38,331 bases of DNA from NCBI GenBank assembly GCA_013298985.1, contig JAAFJS010000026.1, positions 1-38,331 of the forward strand, given 5' to 3'. Origin of the DNA: Cytophagales bacterium (GTDB lineage Bacteria; Bacteroidota; Bacteroidia; Cytophagales; Thermoflexibacteraceae). The translations under genes and the position numbers were made by a program. Position 1 is the stretch's first letter. Each line of letters begins with the position of its first letter. The notes below the pieces were generated by a model, which was given only the letters and a program-made list of their open reading frames with translations, had not been told where the DNA came from and made no database searches. Positions 1-9,028 of the stretch are shown here, piece by piece.

Positions 1-1662
1 GATGCCCATGCTGAGTCCTACGGTCGCAAAGGCGGATATTTGCTCAAAAACTACTTTCAAAATGTCTTTTTCTGCCTCAGTGATAGAGAGCAAAAAAACG
101 GCTAAACTATTGTAGCTCACCGCAAACATGAGGATAGCAAAGGCGCGATTAACTATATCGGTGGGAACGTTTCGCTTGGAAATATTGATGTCTTTTTGCC
201 CTCGGATATTGGCAATGGAGGAGTACAAGATGACGGCAAAAGTGGTGATTTTGATGCCGCCTGCCGTAGAGCCTGAGCCTGCGCCAATAAACATCAAAAA
301 TATGCACAAAACGATAGTTGCGTTTTGCAATGTACCAAAATCCATAGAATTAAAACCTGCGGTGCGCGTGATGACAGATTGGAAAAAAGCAGTAACGAAT
401 GCCTCTATGATGGTTCGGTCGCGAAGTTGGTAAAACTCAAAAACCATAAATGCCACCGTACCAATGGTGATGAGGAGAAAGCTGAATTTGAGGGTGATGC
501 TGGTATTGTGAGTTACTCTTTTCCAAGGCATCTGAAATCGTTTTTTGATGTTTTTTGGGTGGAAAATATCTTCTATCACAGTGAAGCCCAGCCCACCAAA
601 AATGACTAACCATGCCAAGATAAAATGCACTAAATAAAGACGTTGCGTTTGCATTTCCATATTATACATTCCATCAGTAAAGGTGCTAAAACCTGCATTG
701 CAAAAGGCTGAAATAGCATGAAAGGCGGAATGAAAAATCTTATCACCCAGCCCTTTGAACTGATGTTCTGCGCCCCAGAGTTCTTCGTCCCACGAAAAAA
801 AGATAAGTAAAAACCCAATAAATTCTACTAATACAGTGATAAACACTACTTTACGTAATAGTTCTTTGGCAGAGGCAAGGCTTTCGCTACTCAAAAAATC
901 TTGCATAATGGATTGCTGTTTCAAACTTACGCCACTGGACAAAAAGCTGGAAAAAAAGGTAGCAAAAAGCACAATCCCCAAGCCGCCCAACTGTATAAGG
1001 AACATAATGACTATCTTGCCTTTGAAGGTAAAATAAGTAGCTGTATCCACCACTATCAGCCCTGTAACGCAGGAGGCACTCGCCGAGGTAAAAAGCGCAT
1101 CAATGAAAGGCATAGAGCCGCCTGTGGTCATGGCGGGCAACATCAGCAAGCCTGCCCCCCCTAAAATCAGAATGACAAAACTCATCACAAAGGTAAACGC
1201 AGGCTTAAATTTGAGTTCGGATACGCGATTGGCACTTTTGGAAACCACCAAAATAATGATGATAAGAAAGAAAATACTCAGAAAGTGCTGGTAGGCAATG
1301 TCTGGATTGGGGATAGAAAATAACTGAAAATAATATAGCACCACCCTAAAATCAAACACATAATTTATCAAGCCGTACAGCGTAATTAAAGAAGCTAAGG
1401 TTAGCTCGAAACGTTCGTTTTTGAGGAAATCTATACGGTCATAGGAAAGAAACCAGCGCAAGGTAAAGGTAATGACATAGACCAAAAACTGCCAATCCAA
1501 GACCCGAAAAATATCGCGGTACTCCTGCTCGGAAAGCAAAAAACCATAGCGATAAATAAGCATAATGACAGCAATGGTAATATTAACTTGGGCTATTCGC
1601 CTGATAATCAAGTTTATATTTTCATTTTTTTTGACTATAAATGTGCCTATCGCTTTCCACAT
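1..1662 (-). CDS. TrkH/KtrB-family potassium uptake protein (C-terminus cut by window edge)
   Basis: Reading the minus strand from the ATG at 1662 gives 554 codons without a stop, running off the left edge. The product is an integral membrane K+ translocating subunit of the Trk/Ktr type, which works with a cytoplasmic TrkA/KtrA regulator (not in the window). Visible family signatures are the successive pore-loop segments: TSASASCVTGL after a conserved TTGGSMPF stretch, HAISAFCNAGF, a segment ending TRTAGFNSMDFG, and EQISAFATVGLSMG at the edge. Each has the conserved pore Gly that lines the selectivity filter. The first 170 or so residues form additional hydrophobic helices before the first pore, longer than in Escherichia coli TrkH, as is often seen in Bacteroidota. 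ATG start follows an AT-rich leader; a TACTTTTG box lies at 1725-1732 on the same strand. Family assignment is firm; TrkH versus KtrB naming is not. Confidence 0.9.
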   Translation of the reverse strand, partial: MWKAIGTFIVKKNENINLIIRRIAQVNITIAVIMLIYRYGFLLSEQEYRDIFRVLDWQFLVYVITFTLRWFLSYDRIDFLKNERFELTLASLITLYGLINYVFDFRVVLYYFQLFSIPNPDIAYQHFLSIFFLIIIILVVSKSANRVSELKFKPAFTFVMSFVILILGGAGLLMLPAMTTGGSMPFIDALFTSASASCVTGLIVVDTATYFTFKGKIVIMFLIQLGGLGIVLFATFFSSFLSSGVSLKQQSIMQDFLSSESLASAKELLRKVVFITVLVEFIGFLLIFFSWDEELWGAEHQFKGLGDKIFHSAFHAISAFCNAGFSTFTDGMYNMEMQTQRLYLVHFILAWLVIFGGLGFTVIEDIFHPKNIKKRFQMPWKRVTHNTSITLKFSFLLITIGTVAFMVFEFYQLRDRTIIEAFVTAFFQSVITRTAGFNSMDFGTLQNATIVLCIFLMFIGAGSGSTAGGIKITTFAVILYSSIANIRGQKDINISKRNVPTDIVNRAFAILMFAVSYNSLAVFLLSITEAEKDILKVVFEQISAFATVGLSMGI

Positions 1663-1828
1663 GGGCTTTGTTGTTGTTTGTTTGATGTTTGCGGTTTGGG
1701 GTTAAAAAGTATTGATACAAGGTTCAAAAGTAAATAATTTCAATTATCAATTTCATTAATTGACAAGATTTTTTAAGGTTGAGGGCTTGTTTGGTGAGTT
1801 TTTCTCTTGGCACGAGCCTGATAAGTAC

Positions 1829-1864
1829 AGAACGCAGGCAAGTTTTAAATTCTGCCTGCGTTCT
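1829..1864 (-). terminator. hairpin just after the permease/M1 gene
   Basis: A perfect 12-bp inverted repeat (AGAACGCAGGCA at 1829-1840 and its complement at 1853-1864, 12-nt loop) begins 7 bases past the stop codon of the gene ending at 1872. It is GC-rich in AT-rich surroundings. There is no good U-run after it on the minus strand, so termination is inferred mainly from position. Confidence 0.5.
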
Positions 1865-1871
1865 ATAAAAA

Positions 1872-4800
1872 TTATTCTTCACTTACGCTTATCACATTGT
1901 CGTTGGGTACGCGGTCTATCAGCTTGTTGTAAGGGTCAATGCCCGCTTTGGAGGGCTTGCCCTTGACTGTAAACTCTAAGATTTGTTCGTTACCTTCACC
2001 AATCCAGTGTTTTTTGATGTAGAGAGGTGTTTTTACAGTCATTTTGCGTGTATTTTTGCCATCTTCGGCAAAAATACCAATCTCGATGTAGTCCTTCCCT
2101 TTTCCTTTGCTTGTTTCCTCTCCTGCGCCGTTGTAATAGATTTTTTTGCTATTAAAAGTGAGTTTGACCTTGTATTGGTCATCTTTCAGCTTGGTATAGC
2201 TGGCTTTGGTAATTCTGTTTTCGTACAAGGCTATTTTTTCCCAGCCGTCTTCTAAGAAATATTGGAGGGAATCAGGCGTGGCGGCTTTGAGGTACGGCAG
2301 GAACTCGCTGGTGGTCGCAAAGGGTGCTTTTTGGCGGAAAGCGGCACTGTCCAAAAAGGATTTGAGGGCGCGGTTTAGGTTGTCCTCGCCAATATAATCT
2401 GCCAAGGCATACATGACCAGAGAACCTTTTTGATACCAGACATAAGCTCTGCTGTCGTTTTGCATCAGGGTTTCTTCAAATTTGCTTTCGCCTGCGCGCC
2501 CACCCAAATAGCGGTCTAAGGAATATTTTAAGAATTTTTGCATGGACTCTTTACCGTATTCCTTTTGCAACACCATCAATGCCGAATATTCTGCCAATGA
2601 CTCCGAAAGTTGGTTTGCGCCGCAGGTGTTCGAGGGCGTAACCTGATGCCCCCACCACTGATGCGCTACCTCGTGTGCGGTTACGTAAAAGCAATAATCG
2701 GTATCGTCGGGGTCGCCAAAATCGCCAATCCAGCCAAAAGATTCGGAATAAGGGACTGTATTGGGGAAGGACTGGGCAAAAGAGGCGTATCGCGGAAATT
2801 CCAAAATACGCATTTGCTTGTACTGGTAAGGGGTGAAATTTTTATTAAAATAATCCATGCTTGCCTTTACGGATTTGACGAACCTGTCCGTATTGTAGGT
2901 GTGTTTGGGGTGGTGGAAAATCTCAATATTTACTTCCTGCCCCTTGTCGCCTTTCCAAACATCTTTGGTGATGGCATAGCGCGCCGAAACGATATTGAAA
3001 AACATATCCATTTCGCTGTCCATTTTGTAGGCAAAATATTTTCTGCCGTTTTCTTCCCATGTGCGTAGCAAATAGCCAGGCGAAATTGCCGTTTGGTCAG
3101 GCGAGGTGCTGACAATCGCCTCATAAGTGATGTAATCGGCATCATCATTGAAAAGCAAATTGCCCAAGCCCCACTTGTCATTTTGCTGAGGTTGAGCATA
3201 TTTTTTTTCTGCTAACCCTCTCTTTTTGCGTTCCTTATCACTGCCCACTTCATTTGCAGGATAGCCAAAGCTGACGCTGGGGCTGGTAAAAGTACCATTG
3301 TGAAGTATCTCTCTGCCAAAACCTGAATTAGCAAAACCTTGGGGCGCAATTTCTTCCTTGACCTCAAAGCTCACTGTATCCTGTGGTTGGAGTGTTTTGG
3401 GCAGTTTGTACCACCAAAAACCACCTTTTTCGCCTTTTTGGTTTTGATACAGAATATTGTCTTTGTAAATGGGCTGTAATTCCTGTCCGTCTATTTTCAA
3501 ATATTCCAGTTTATTGCCAAAACTCATATAAAGCGTGTCGATAGGTTTGTCCCATTTATTGGTGATACGCGCTACCGTTTTCATTACCAAGCGGCGTTCT
3601 TGGGGAAAAGCATCAGCAAAGAACTTTACATCGACGATTTTGGGCTGGAGGGTGCGCGCCAGTTTGCTGTATTTTTTCTCAAATTCTGCCTGCGCGTCCA
3701 GCACCGTATCTACATGATAATGAGGATTTAGTACGTCAGTATTGTAATAAATCCAACTGCCCAAACCTGCAAAAGCAAGCACTAAAACGCCCAAACTGAC
3801 TTTGACAGAAGTGTTTAGTCGCTGACCCGCTATTTTCAATCTTTCCTTGAAACCTTCCTCAATGCCTCTGTTCCAAAATAAATTGCCCACCAATAGCAGA
3901 ATACTGCCCGCCAACAACCAATATAAATTAAAAGACAAAAGTGGGGCAACAAAATGCCCATATCCATTCATGTCAGAGTAGCGATACGAAGGCGTACTGC
4001 CATAAAAAAACATATTAAAATCGTAGCCTGCCAAGCCAAAACCTGCCTGCGTTACCCAAAAAGCAGCAATCGCGATGTAACCTGCAAATTTGTTGTTTAC
4101 TAAAATTTGGATAAAAAACGACAAAGCCGCTAACTGAACATAAAAAGGAAAGGTGAGCAAATACAGTTCTTTGAAATAAACATCAAATTCGTAGTTAAAA
4201 TAGCCCTTGAGAGTTTGTATCGTAATCCCCGCAAACATAATAATGGTGGTAATCAAAAAACAAACATAGACAATCGCTACAAACTTAGATGCGTACAACA
4301 GCCAATTAGGAACAGGAAAAGCATCTGAAATATTGGAAAAGCGCAAAATTCTTTCCCTAAAAACCATTTCTCCTGTATAAAAAATAATGATGATGAATGA
4401 CAAAAGAAAAAAACTACCATTTTTGATTTCTGTCATCAGGTAAGTAACAGGCAGAGAGGCTGTTCCATAGATTTCATCGGCATACCACGCATCTAAAAAT
4501 AGGAAAATAAGTCCCGCGGAAATCATGGCAATAAAATAAACATCTTTGATGGCATTGCTAAACTCCAAAAAAGCCAATTTGAAGGTTTGGCGGATATTTA
4601 ACCCCAAAGAAAATACGCGATTTACTTGTGGGAAACTTGCTAAATCCCTTGCAATGACGTTGGTTTCACCTTTTACTTTCTTGGTTTTGGACTGACTTAC
4701 AGCCAAAAATTTCTGAAAATCAAAACGAAATACCGTAAAAGCAAGCAAAGCCAAGCTCAACCCTATCCAAAGTAGGCGATTGTATAAAAACATTCCCGTT

Positions 4801-5516
4801 AGCGGTACAGTCAGCGTATTTTGCTCAGGGATAGACCAATAGCGCGTAACATTGCCAATGGCACGAATCCCAAAGGCATCAAGCAAACTTGCCAAATCTC
4901 TGTTGTCCAAGTTGGAAAGGAGTGTTCCTGTGAGGATATAGCCCACCAGCAAAACGACATTGCCCACATAAGCCGCAAAAATATTGCGCGTGAGTGCTAC
5001 TAATGAAAAGAATATCGCGCCACTCAGTAGCAGATTGGGCAGCAAGACTGTAAAATAAGGTGCTAAGTAGTGCATCAGATTAAATCCACCAAACTGCTCA
5101 GGCTTGACCGTTCCAAAAAGCGGTGCGAGCCACGAGCCAACCATCACCGCAAAACCTACACTGGTAAAGGTGAAAGCCAAAACCAAAAATGAGCCTAAAA
5201 ACCTGCCCAGCAAGTAGCCTTTCTCCGTAATCGGGAAGGAGAAAAAGAAGGTATTGGTCTTGTACTCTATGTCGCGGAACACAGGCACACCCATGATTGC
5301 CGAGCTAACCAGTATGCCAAAAGCACTTAAAATGCTCATGTACGTATAAATGACCACAGGTGCATTTTTGAACACCTTTTCGGAAGTGGCTCCAATCCGC
5401 ACGTTTTCTGTCATAACTGCCAAGAGTGGCAGCAAAAAGAAAATCAGAAAGTACAGATACGTTGCGGGGCGTTTGAGCCTATATTTGAGTTCGAATAAAA
5501 ATATTTCTTTAAACAT
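1872..5516 (-). CDS. ABC-2 type permease fused to an M1-family zinc aminopeptidase domain
   Basis: A 1214-residue protein. The N-terminal half (about residues 1-590) is two ABC-2-like permease blocks with many hydrophobic helices, starting FKEIFLFELKYRLKRPATY, a typical ABC-2 beginning, and a second block starting with another amphipathic stretch near residue 310. After the last helix (about 575-590, VSLGVLVLAFAGLGSWIYY) the C-terminal half is an extracytoplasmic M1 metallopeptidase domain with the zinc motif HEVAH (H948, E949, H952) and the third ligand in LSESLAEY (E972). I count 19 residues between HEVAH and that Glu, one more than the classical 18. A Tyr-containing segment (RAYVWYQKGSLVMYAL) follows. 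It sits downstream of an ABC ATPase in the same direction, 264 bp apart, so the two probably form one transporter. Substrate is unknown; the fusion suggests peptide processing coupled to membrane transport or envelope quality control. ATG start at 5516. Confidence 0.88.
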   Translation of the reverse strand: MFKEIFLFELKYRLKRPATYLYFLIFFLLPLLAVMTENVRIGATSEKVFKNAPVVIYTYMSILSAFGILVSSAIMGVPVFRDIEYKTNTFFFSFPITEKGYLLGRFLGSFLVLAFTFTSVGFAVMVGSWLAPLFGTVKPEQFGGFNLMHYLAPYFTVLLPNLLLSGAIFFSLVALTRNIFAAYVGNVVLLVGYILTGTLLSNLDNRDLASLLDAFGIRAIGNVTRYWSIPEQNTLTVPLTGMFLYNRLLWIGLSLALLAFTVFRFDFQKFLAVSQSKTKKVKGETNVIARDLASFPQVNRVFSLGLNIRQTFKLAFLEFSNAIKDVYFIAMISAGLIFLFLDAWYADEIYGTASLPVTYLMTEIKNGSFFLLSFIIIIFYTGEMVFRERILRFSNISDAFPVPNWLLYASKFVAIVYVCFLITTIIMFAGITIQTLKGYFNYEFDVYFKELYLLTFPFYVQLAALSFFIQILVNNKFAGYIAIAAFWVTQAGFGLAGYDFNMFFYGSTPSYRYSDMNGYGHFVAPLLSFNLYWLLAGSILLLVGNLFWNRGIEEGFKERLKIAGQRLNTSVKVSLGVLVLAFAGLGSWIYYNTDVLNPHYHVDTVLDAQAEFEKKYSKLARTLQPKIVDVKFFADAFPQERRLVMKTVARITNKWDKPIDTLYMSFGNKLEYLKIDGQELQPIYKDNILYQNQKGEKGGFWWYKLPKTLQPQDTVSFEVKEEIAPQGFANSGFGREILHNGTFTSPSVSFGYPANEVGSDKERKKRGLAEKKYAQPQQNDKWGLGNLLFNDDADYITYEAIVSTSPDQTAISPGYLLRTWEENGRKYFAYKMDSEMDMFFNIVSARYAITKDVWKGDKGQEVNIEIFHHPKHTYNTDRFVKSVKASMDYFNKNFTPYQYKQMRILEFPRYASFAQSFPNTVPYSESFGWIGDFGDPDDTDYCFYVTAHEVAHQWWGHQVTPSNTCGANQLSESLAEYSALMVLQKEYGKESMQKFLKYSLDRYLGGRAGESKFEETLMQNDSRAYVWYQKGSLVMYALADYIGEDNLNRALKSFLDSAAFRQKAPFATTSEFLPYLKAATPDSLQYFLEDGWEKIALYENRITKASYTKLKDDQYKVKLTFNSKKIYYNGAGEETSKGKGKDYIEIGIFAEDGKNTRKMTVKTPLYIKKHWIGEGNEQILEFTVKGKPSKAGIDPYNKLIDRVPNDNVISVSEE

Positions 5517-5533
5517 AGTTTTTTTCAGAATTG

Positions 5534-5605
5534 AGTAGTTAGAATATAGGAGTTAGAAGTTAGAATACAGGAGATAGAATACAGAATTTAGAATACAGAA
5601 GTTAG
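5534..5605. repeat. short AT-rich tandem repeat
   Basis: Imperfect tandem copies of units like GTTAGAA and AGAATACAG (for example TTAGAATATAGGAGTTAGAA then TTAGAATACAGGAGATAGAA) fill the leader region directly upstream of the permease/M1 gene. No function is evident; it could arise by slippage. Confidence 0.6.
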
Positions 5606-5686
5606 CAGCTCTATCCTTTATTTTTATCTTTTCTTCTTGTTCTCATTTATTTTCCTCCATTTTTTTAATGCTTTGTTTTATTATCT

Positions 5687-5768
5687 CTCCCTTTGGAGGG
5701 GGCAGGGGGGAGGTTTTTATATACTGGTACATAAACAGCTTCCTCCCCCTCACCCCCTCCAAAGGGGG
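5687..5768. repeat. GC-rich imperfect palindrome between ABC ATPase and permease genes
   Basis: Two 27-bp arms (5687-5713 and 5742-5768) are inverted copies, matching at 23 of 27 positions by my count, around a 28-bp AT-rich spacer. Core motif CTTTGGAGGGGG pairs with CCCCCTCCAAAG. The element lies in the 264-bp gap inside a presumed operon. It could be a mobile palindromic repeat, or act as an mRNA stability or attenuation element that lowers expression of the downstream permease. Similar GGAGGGGG palindromes are common between genes in Bacteroidota, from general knowledge. Confidence 0.7.
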
Positions 5769-5780
5769 AAACAGCCCCTC

Positions 5781-6668
5781 CTAAATCGTAATTGTATCCA
5801 CTTTTTGAGAAATAGTAGAAAAATAGACATCTTCTAAATCTGTTTCCGCAGACTCAAAAGAAGTATCAGGCTGCTGGTCACTGAATACGTGAATTTGCGT
5901 TTTTCCTGCAAAAAGGTGGGTAGAAATCACCTTACAATTTTGGCGATAAGTATCAATCTCTTTTTTGTCTATGATTTTTTTCCAAACTTTCCCCTTCATT
6001 TCCTCTACAATCTGGACAGGATTGCCCTGCGCCAATACCTCTCCCAAGCAAATAATCGCCATATCTTTGCACAAATTGCTCACGTCATCTACAATGTGGG
6101 TGGAAAGAATCACAATCGTATTTTCGCCAATCTCACTGAGCAGGTTATGAAATCGGTTTCTCTCGGCGGGGTCAAGCCCTGCGGTAGGTTCATCTACGAT
6201 AATCAGTTTAGGATTACCCAGTAGTGCCTGAGCAATGCCAAAACGCTGTTTCATACCCCCAGAGTACGTTCCCAAGTTTTTCTTGCGGACGCTAAATAGG
6301 TTTACCCTTTGGAGTAGCCCTTCCACTATTTCCTTTCTTTCTTTGGGGTGAGTGATGCCTTTCAGTGTCGCGATGTGGTCAAGCATGGTTTCTGCGGTGA
6401 TTTTAGGATAAACCCCAAACTCCTGCGGTAGGTAGCCCAGCACCTTCCGCACGTCTTGTTTTTGCTTTAATACATCTATATCGCCAAGCCTAATGTCCCC
6501 ATTATCAGCCTCTTGGAGGGTAGCTATGGTACGCATAAGCGAGGACTTGCCCGCGCCGTTTGGACCCAAAAGCCCAAACATTCCCTGCTGAATAGTCAGG
6601 TTTACATCTTTGAGTGCCTGCACGCCGTTCGCGTAGGTTTTTGACAGGTTGCGAATGATTAGTTCCAT
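5781..6668 (-). CDS. ABC transporter ATP-binding protein
   Basis: 295 residues. All nucleotide-binding motifs are present: Walker A GPNGAGKS at 35-42, Q-loop in YLPQEFG (about 80-86), signature YSGGMKQR at 136-143, Walker B LIIVDEP at 156-162, D-loop AGLDP and H-loop His192 in LSTHIV. The fold resembles the CcmA/NodI-type ATPases that pair with ABC-2 permeases. A C-terminal extension of about 70 residues after the core domain ends in an acidic region (ETDLEDVYF) as in many such exporters. The next gene downstream on the same strand is the permease/M1 fusion, the obvious membrane partner. ATG start at 6668; no strong ribosome-binding site. The gene is divergent from the lipoprotein gene at 7115. 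Confidence 0.92.
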   Translation of the reverse strand: MELIIRNLSKTYANGVQALKDVNLTIQQGMFGLLGPNGAGKSSLMRTIATLQEADNGDIRLGDIDVLKQKQDVRKVLGYLPQEFGVYPKITAETMLDHIATLKGITHPKERKEIVEGLLQRVNLFSVRKKNLGTYSGGMKQRFGIAQALLGNPKLIIVDEPTAGLDPAERNRFHNLLSEIGENTIVILSTHIVDDVSNLCKDMAIICLGEVLAQGNPVQIVEEMKGKVWKKIIDKKEIDTYRQNCKVISTHLFAGKTQIHVFSDQQPDTSFESAETDLEDVYFSTISQKVDTITI

Positions 6669-7114
6669 TTTGATAAAAAGATTGGATTAATTAATTGTTA
6701 CTTAATTACAAATGATACGCCTTAAATTATAAAACTCTGAAAATCATTGGTTTACATATCATTTTTTGTATAAAAACAATAAAAGTGTTCGGTTTTGATG
6801 TCTGAAATGTACGATTTTGTATGATTTTGGCAAACAAATATGATTATTTTTAATGAGAGTGATAATAAAAGAAAAATGAATAAAACCTTAACGAAAACTT
6901 AAAATCATAAATCGTATGGACATGAAGTTCATGTAGCAAAAAAATTAGTGCATTAAAATTGTGGTTATCAATCAATTATTCGATAACATTCTCTGCCCAA
7001 GTTGATTCAATGGGTTGGTTTTTTGGTAATATTTCTCAAATTAGGAAAATAGAATTTTGCATAGTTAAAAACTTTTAATACATTAGCATACTTTTTTGAT
7101 TTAAGGCTCACAAT
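6669..7114. other. divergent intergenic region, 446 bp
   Basis: AT-rich region between the divergent ABC ATPase and lipoprotein genes. It holds promoters for both by position, but no clear TTG-N18-TAnnTTTG pair could be fixed. One perfect 15-base palindrome (6920-6934) is listed separately. No ORF, tRNA or long repeat was seen. Confidence 0.6.
6920..6934. promoter_or_regulatory. operator-like palindrome ACATGAAGTTCATGT
   Basis: A perfect inverted repeat, ACATGAA-G-TTCATGT, lies in the divergent intergenic region 250 bp upstream of the ABC ATPase start and 180 bp upstream of the lipoprotein start. Its form fits a dimeric regulator site, but chance occurrence in AT-rich DNA is possible. Confidence 0.25.
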
Positions 7115-8626
7115 ATGAAACGTACTTATTTTTTGCTTCTATGCTTTGTGCTAATTTGGTCTTGTATCCCGATTGTAGATAAAATAGCACCTACGATTCA
7201 GGATTTCAGTAACTTTCGCCTCACTTACCACGTGCAGGATACGATTTTGCTTTTTATGACCTATCGCGACAATGACAGATTGGACTCTGTCAGCATCAAT
7301 ATCAATAGACAAGTGCCACCTGCGGCAAATCCTTGGCGTTATTTTAGCAAACGTTCCATCAGAGGGCGACGTTTCGAGGATACCATTCGGATTCCCATTC
7401 CCAGAAATGCGGCAACAGGTATCTATGATTTAGACGTGCGTTTATTAGATTTTTCCAAACTCCAATCTCGTCCCCAAGATACTATTTTTGAGCTACTTGG
7501 CGACAATCGCGCGCCCATCATTAGCCGCCTCCTTGTTACCAATACAGGCGTGGGCAATATCCCGCAGACAGACGCGCAGGGTAGGTTTATCACTTGTCGT
7601 TCCTCTGTTATTAGGTTTTCTGGCTTTGTTACGGACAATATTCGCGTGCGTGAGGTAAGGGCTTCCTTGACTGACATCACAGTTGCGCCTGCGGTAAACT
7701 TGCTCAATACAGCAAGAGTGGTTACTGGCGATACGATTCGCCTCGCCAATCTATTTGACAATGACATTCGGATTCCGAGCAATATAGCCAATGGGCGCAC
7801 TTTGCAGCTAACGCTTACCGCCATAGACGGAGAAGGCAACCTCAGTACCGCACAACGCCTCAACTTTGTGGTGAATTGTGATGACCAAGCACCTACTTTT
7901 GCGGTGGTGCGTACCACTCCACAAATTGCGCCCAGCCGAGAAGTTGGGGTAATAGAAGGAAGCAGATTTCAGATTTTGGACGCAACTGCGGCTGATGATA
8001 CTGGGCTGGGGCTATTGACGGTAACGTTTAATCAAGTGAACCAAGCGCGAAATACAGTTTTACAACGCAATCTTGGTGGTGCGAAAAGGGTACGCATAGA
8101 TTCCTTGTTGGCTCTCACGCCCAATCTATTCCAACTCCCAGCTAATGCTATTCCTGGCGCAATTTACGAGTTAGTAGTTACCATCACTGACCTATCGGGC
8201 AACTCAATTCAGCCTTTCCAAATTCTCATTACCGTTATTCGCGACGAGCCTCCTGTGGTTTTTGTTGCCAACACTTACATAGATAATAAGGAAGTCAGGC
8301 TCATAAGGAGTAGCGGATTAGCAGGAGGTACAGCCGCCCTCAATCAGATAGGTAGAGGGCAGGTATTACAGGTAGAGGGCAAGGTAGAAGAAGACCGCGC
8401 CTTAGAATATATCAGGATTTTTTGGGGACCTACTGGACAAGAAACGCAGGTAGTCGACCTCAAAGGTGCAGATATTACCCTGCCTTTTGACTTCGCAGAC
8501 GCACGTAGCATTAACCGCTTCCGCGTGCCTGATACCCGCAACATAGATACTTATACACTGATTATCAGGGTAAAAGACCTAAAAAATGCAGAGGAAATTA
8601 CTCGATATGTCTTCAAGGTAAACTAA
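7115..8626 (+). CDS. putative lipoprotein with Ig/cadherin-like domains
   Basis: 503 residues. The N-terminus (MKRTYFLLLCFVLIWSC) is a lipoprotein-type signal with a lipobox-like LIWSC, so Cys17 is the likely lipidated residue and the protein is probably anchored in the outer or inner membrane. The rest is beta-rich with repeated boundaries of the type D-x-APxI/F: near residues 129 (DNRAPIISRLLV), 254 (CDDQAPTFAVV) and 375 (RDEPPVVFVANTY), followed by Thr/Asp-rich strands and phrases such as TDLSGNS and DGEGNLS. This indicates about three or four immunoglobulin- or cadherin-like domains. No catalytic motif was recognised. It stands alone: the upstream gene is divergent, and 400 bp of repeat-bearing DNA follows. 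A role in adhesion or ligand binding is only an inference. Confidence 0.75.
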   Translation: MKRTYFLLLCFVLIWSCIPIVDKIAPTIQDFSNFRLTYHVQDTILLFMTYRDNDRLDSVSININRQVPPAANPWRYFSKRSIRGRRFEDTIRIPIPRNAATGIYDLDVRLLDFSKLQSRPQDTIFELLGDNRAPIISRLLVTNTGVGNIPQTDAQGRFITCRSSVIRFSGFVTDNIRVREVRASLTDITVAPAVNLLNTARVVTGDTIRLANLFDNDIRIPSNIANGRTLQLTLTAIDGEGNLSTAQRLNFVVNCDDQAPTFAVVRTTPQIAPSREVGVIEGSRFQILDATAADDTGLGLLTVTFNQVNQARNTVLQRNLGGAKRVRIDSLLALTPNLFQLPANAIPGAIYELVVTITDLSGNSIQPFQILITVIRDEPPVVFVANTYIDNKEVRLIRSSGLAGGTAALNQIGRGQVLQVEGKVEEDRALEYIRIFWGPTGQETQVVDLKGADITLPFDFADARSINRFRVPDTRNIDTYTLIIRVKDLKNAEEITRYVFKVN

Positions 8627-8689
8627 AAAAGTAATGATAAGTTAAGTAGCTCAACAAATATAATCACCTTGTTACTCAGTGCCATTAGC

Positions 8690-8866
8690 AGTTCCACTGT
8701 GGGCGCAACAGCTTTGTAGAAAATTAAGATAAATTATATCAACAAGTTCCCTTATTGATATTCAAGAATAAATCGTTCCTTACTCGATGAGTAGTTCCAC
8801 GCCAATTCCATTGCGGCTTAAAAGGCGTAGTTAAAGATAACCCCTCGCTTGCGCCGCAGTGGAACT
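8690..8866. repeat. inverted repeat pair enclosing about 140 bp
   Basis: The left arm 8690-8708 pairs with 8849-8866 with a single-base gap and one further difference by eye. A second left arm, GTAGTTCCAC plus CCATTGCGGC (8791-8817), also pairs with GCCGCAGTGG and the following GAACT...AGCTAC (8853-8878). The overlapping arms suggest a decayed mobile repeat with several nested insertions. Confidence 0.55.
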
Positions 8867-8880
8867 GGGGGGAGCTACTA
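8838..8880 (+). repeat. diverged copy of the TAACCCCTCGCTT hairpin repeat
   Basis: TAACCCCTCGCTT (8838-8850) is identical to 22497-22509, and the continuation toward GGGGGGAGCTACTA resembles the rest of that repeat. An insertion separates the two halves here. Confidence 0.5.
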
Positions 8881-8956
8881 ATCCCAAAGAACAGTTAATT
8901 AATGAAAATCAATACAAGAGTGCATTATAAACTAATAATCAGATACTTAATTTCAT

Positions 8957-8986
8957 AACCCCACCGCTTTAACGGTGGGAACTACT
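8957..8986 (+). repeat. hairpin copy of the same repeat family
   Basis: CCCACCG (8960-8966) pairs perfectly with CGGTGGG (8973-8979) around a CTTTAA loop, preceded by TAA and followed by AACTACTA. The layout TAACCCC-hairpin-GGGAACT matches the copy at 22497-22523 with compensating changes in the stem. Confidence 0.55.
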
Positions 8987-9028
8987 ACATACAATAAAAA
9001 AAAGTAATTAAGACAAACAAACTCCGCT

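Larger units (their letters stand above)
8627..9028. other. repeat-bearing intergenic region, 402 bp
   Basis: No ORF of note. The region is filled by inverted and diverged repeats: AGTTCCACTGTGGGCGCAA (8690-8708) is nearly complementary to 8849-8866, and two hairpin units at 8838-8880 and 8957-8986 resemble the 22497-22530 repeat. The promoter of dprA must lie at the right end. Confidence 0.6.

Noticed and set aside
128-1294. Several plus-strand ORFs over the first 1.3 kb
   Set aside because: They are shadows of the minus-strand TrkH-like gene, whose conserved pore segments run through the whole interval.
5534-5605. CRISPR-like or regulatory direct repeats
   Set aside because: Units are short, uneven and without spacers; simple slippage explains them.
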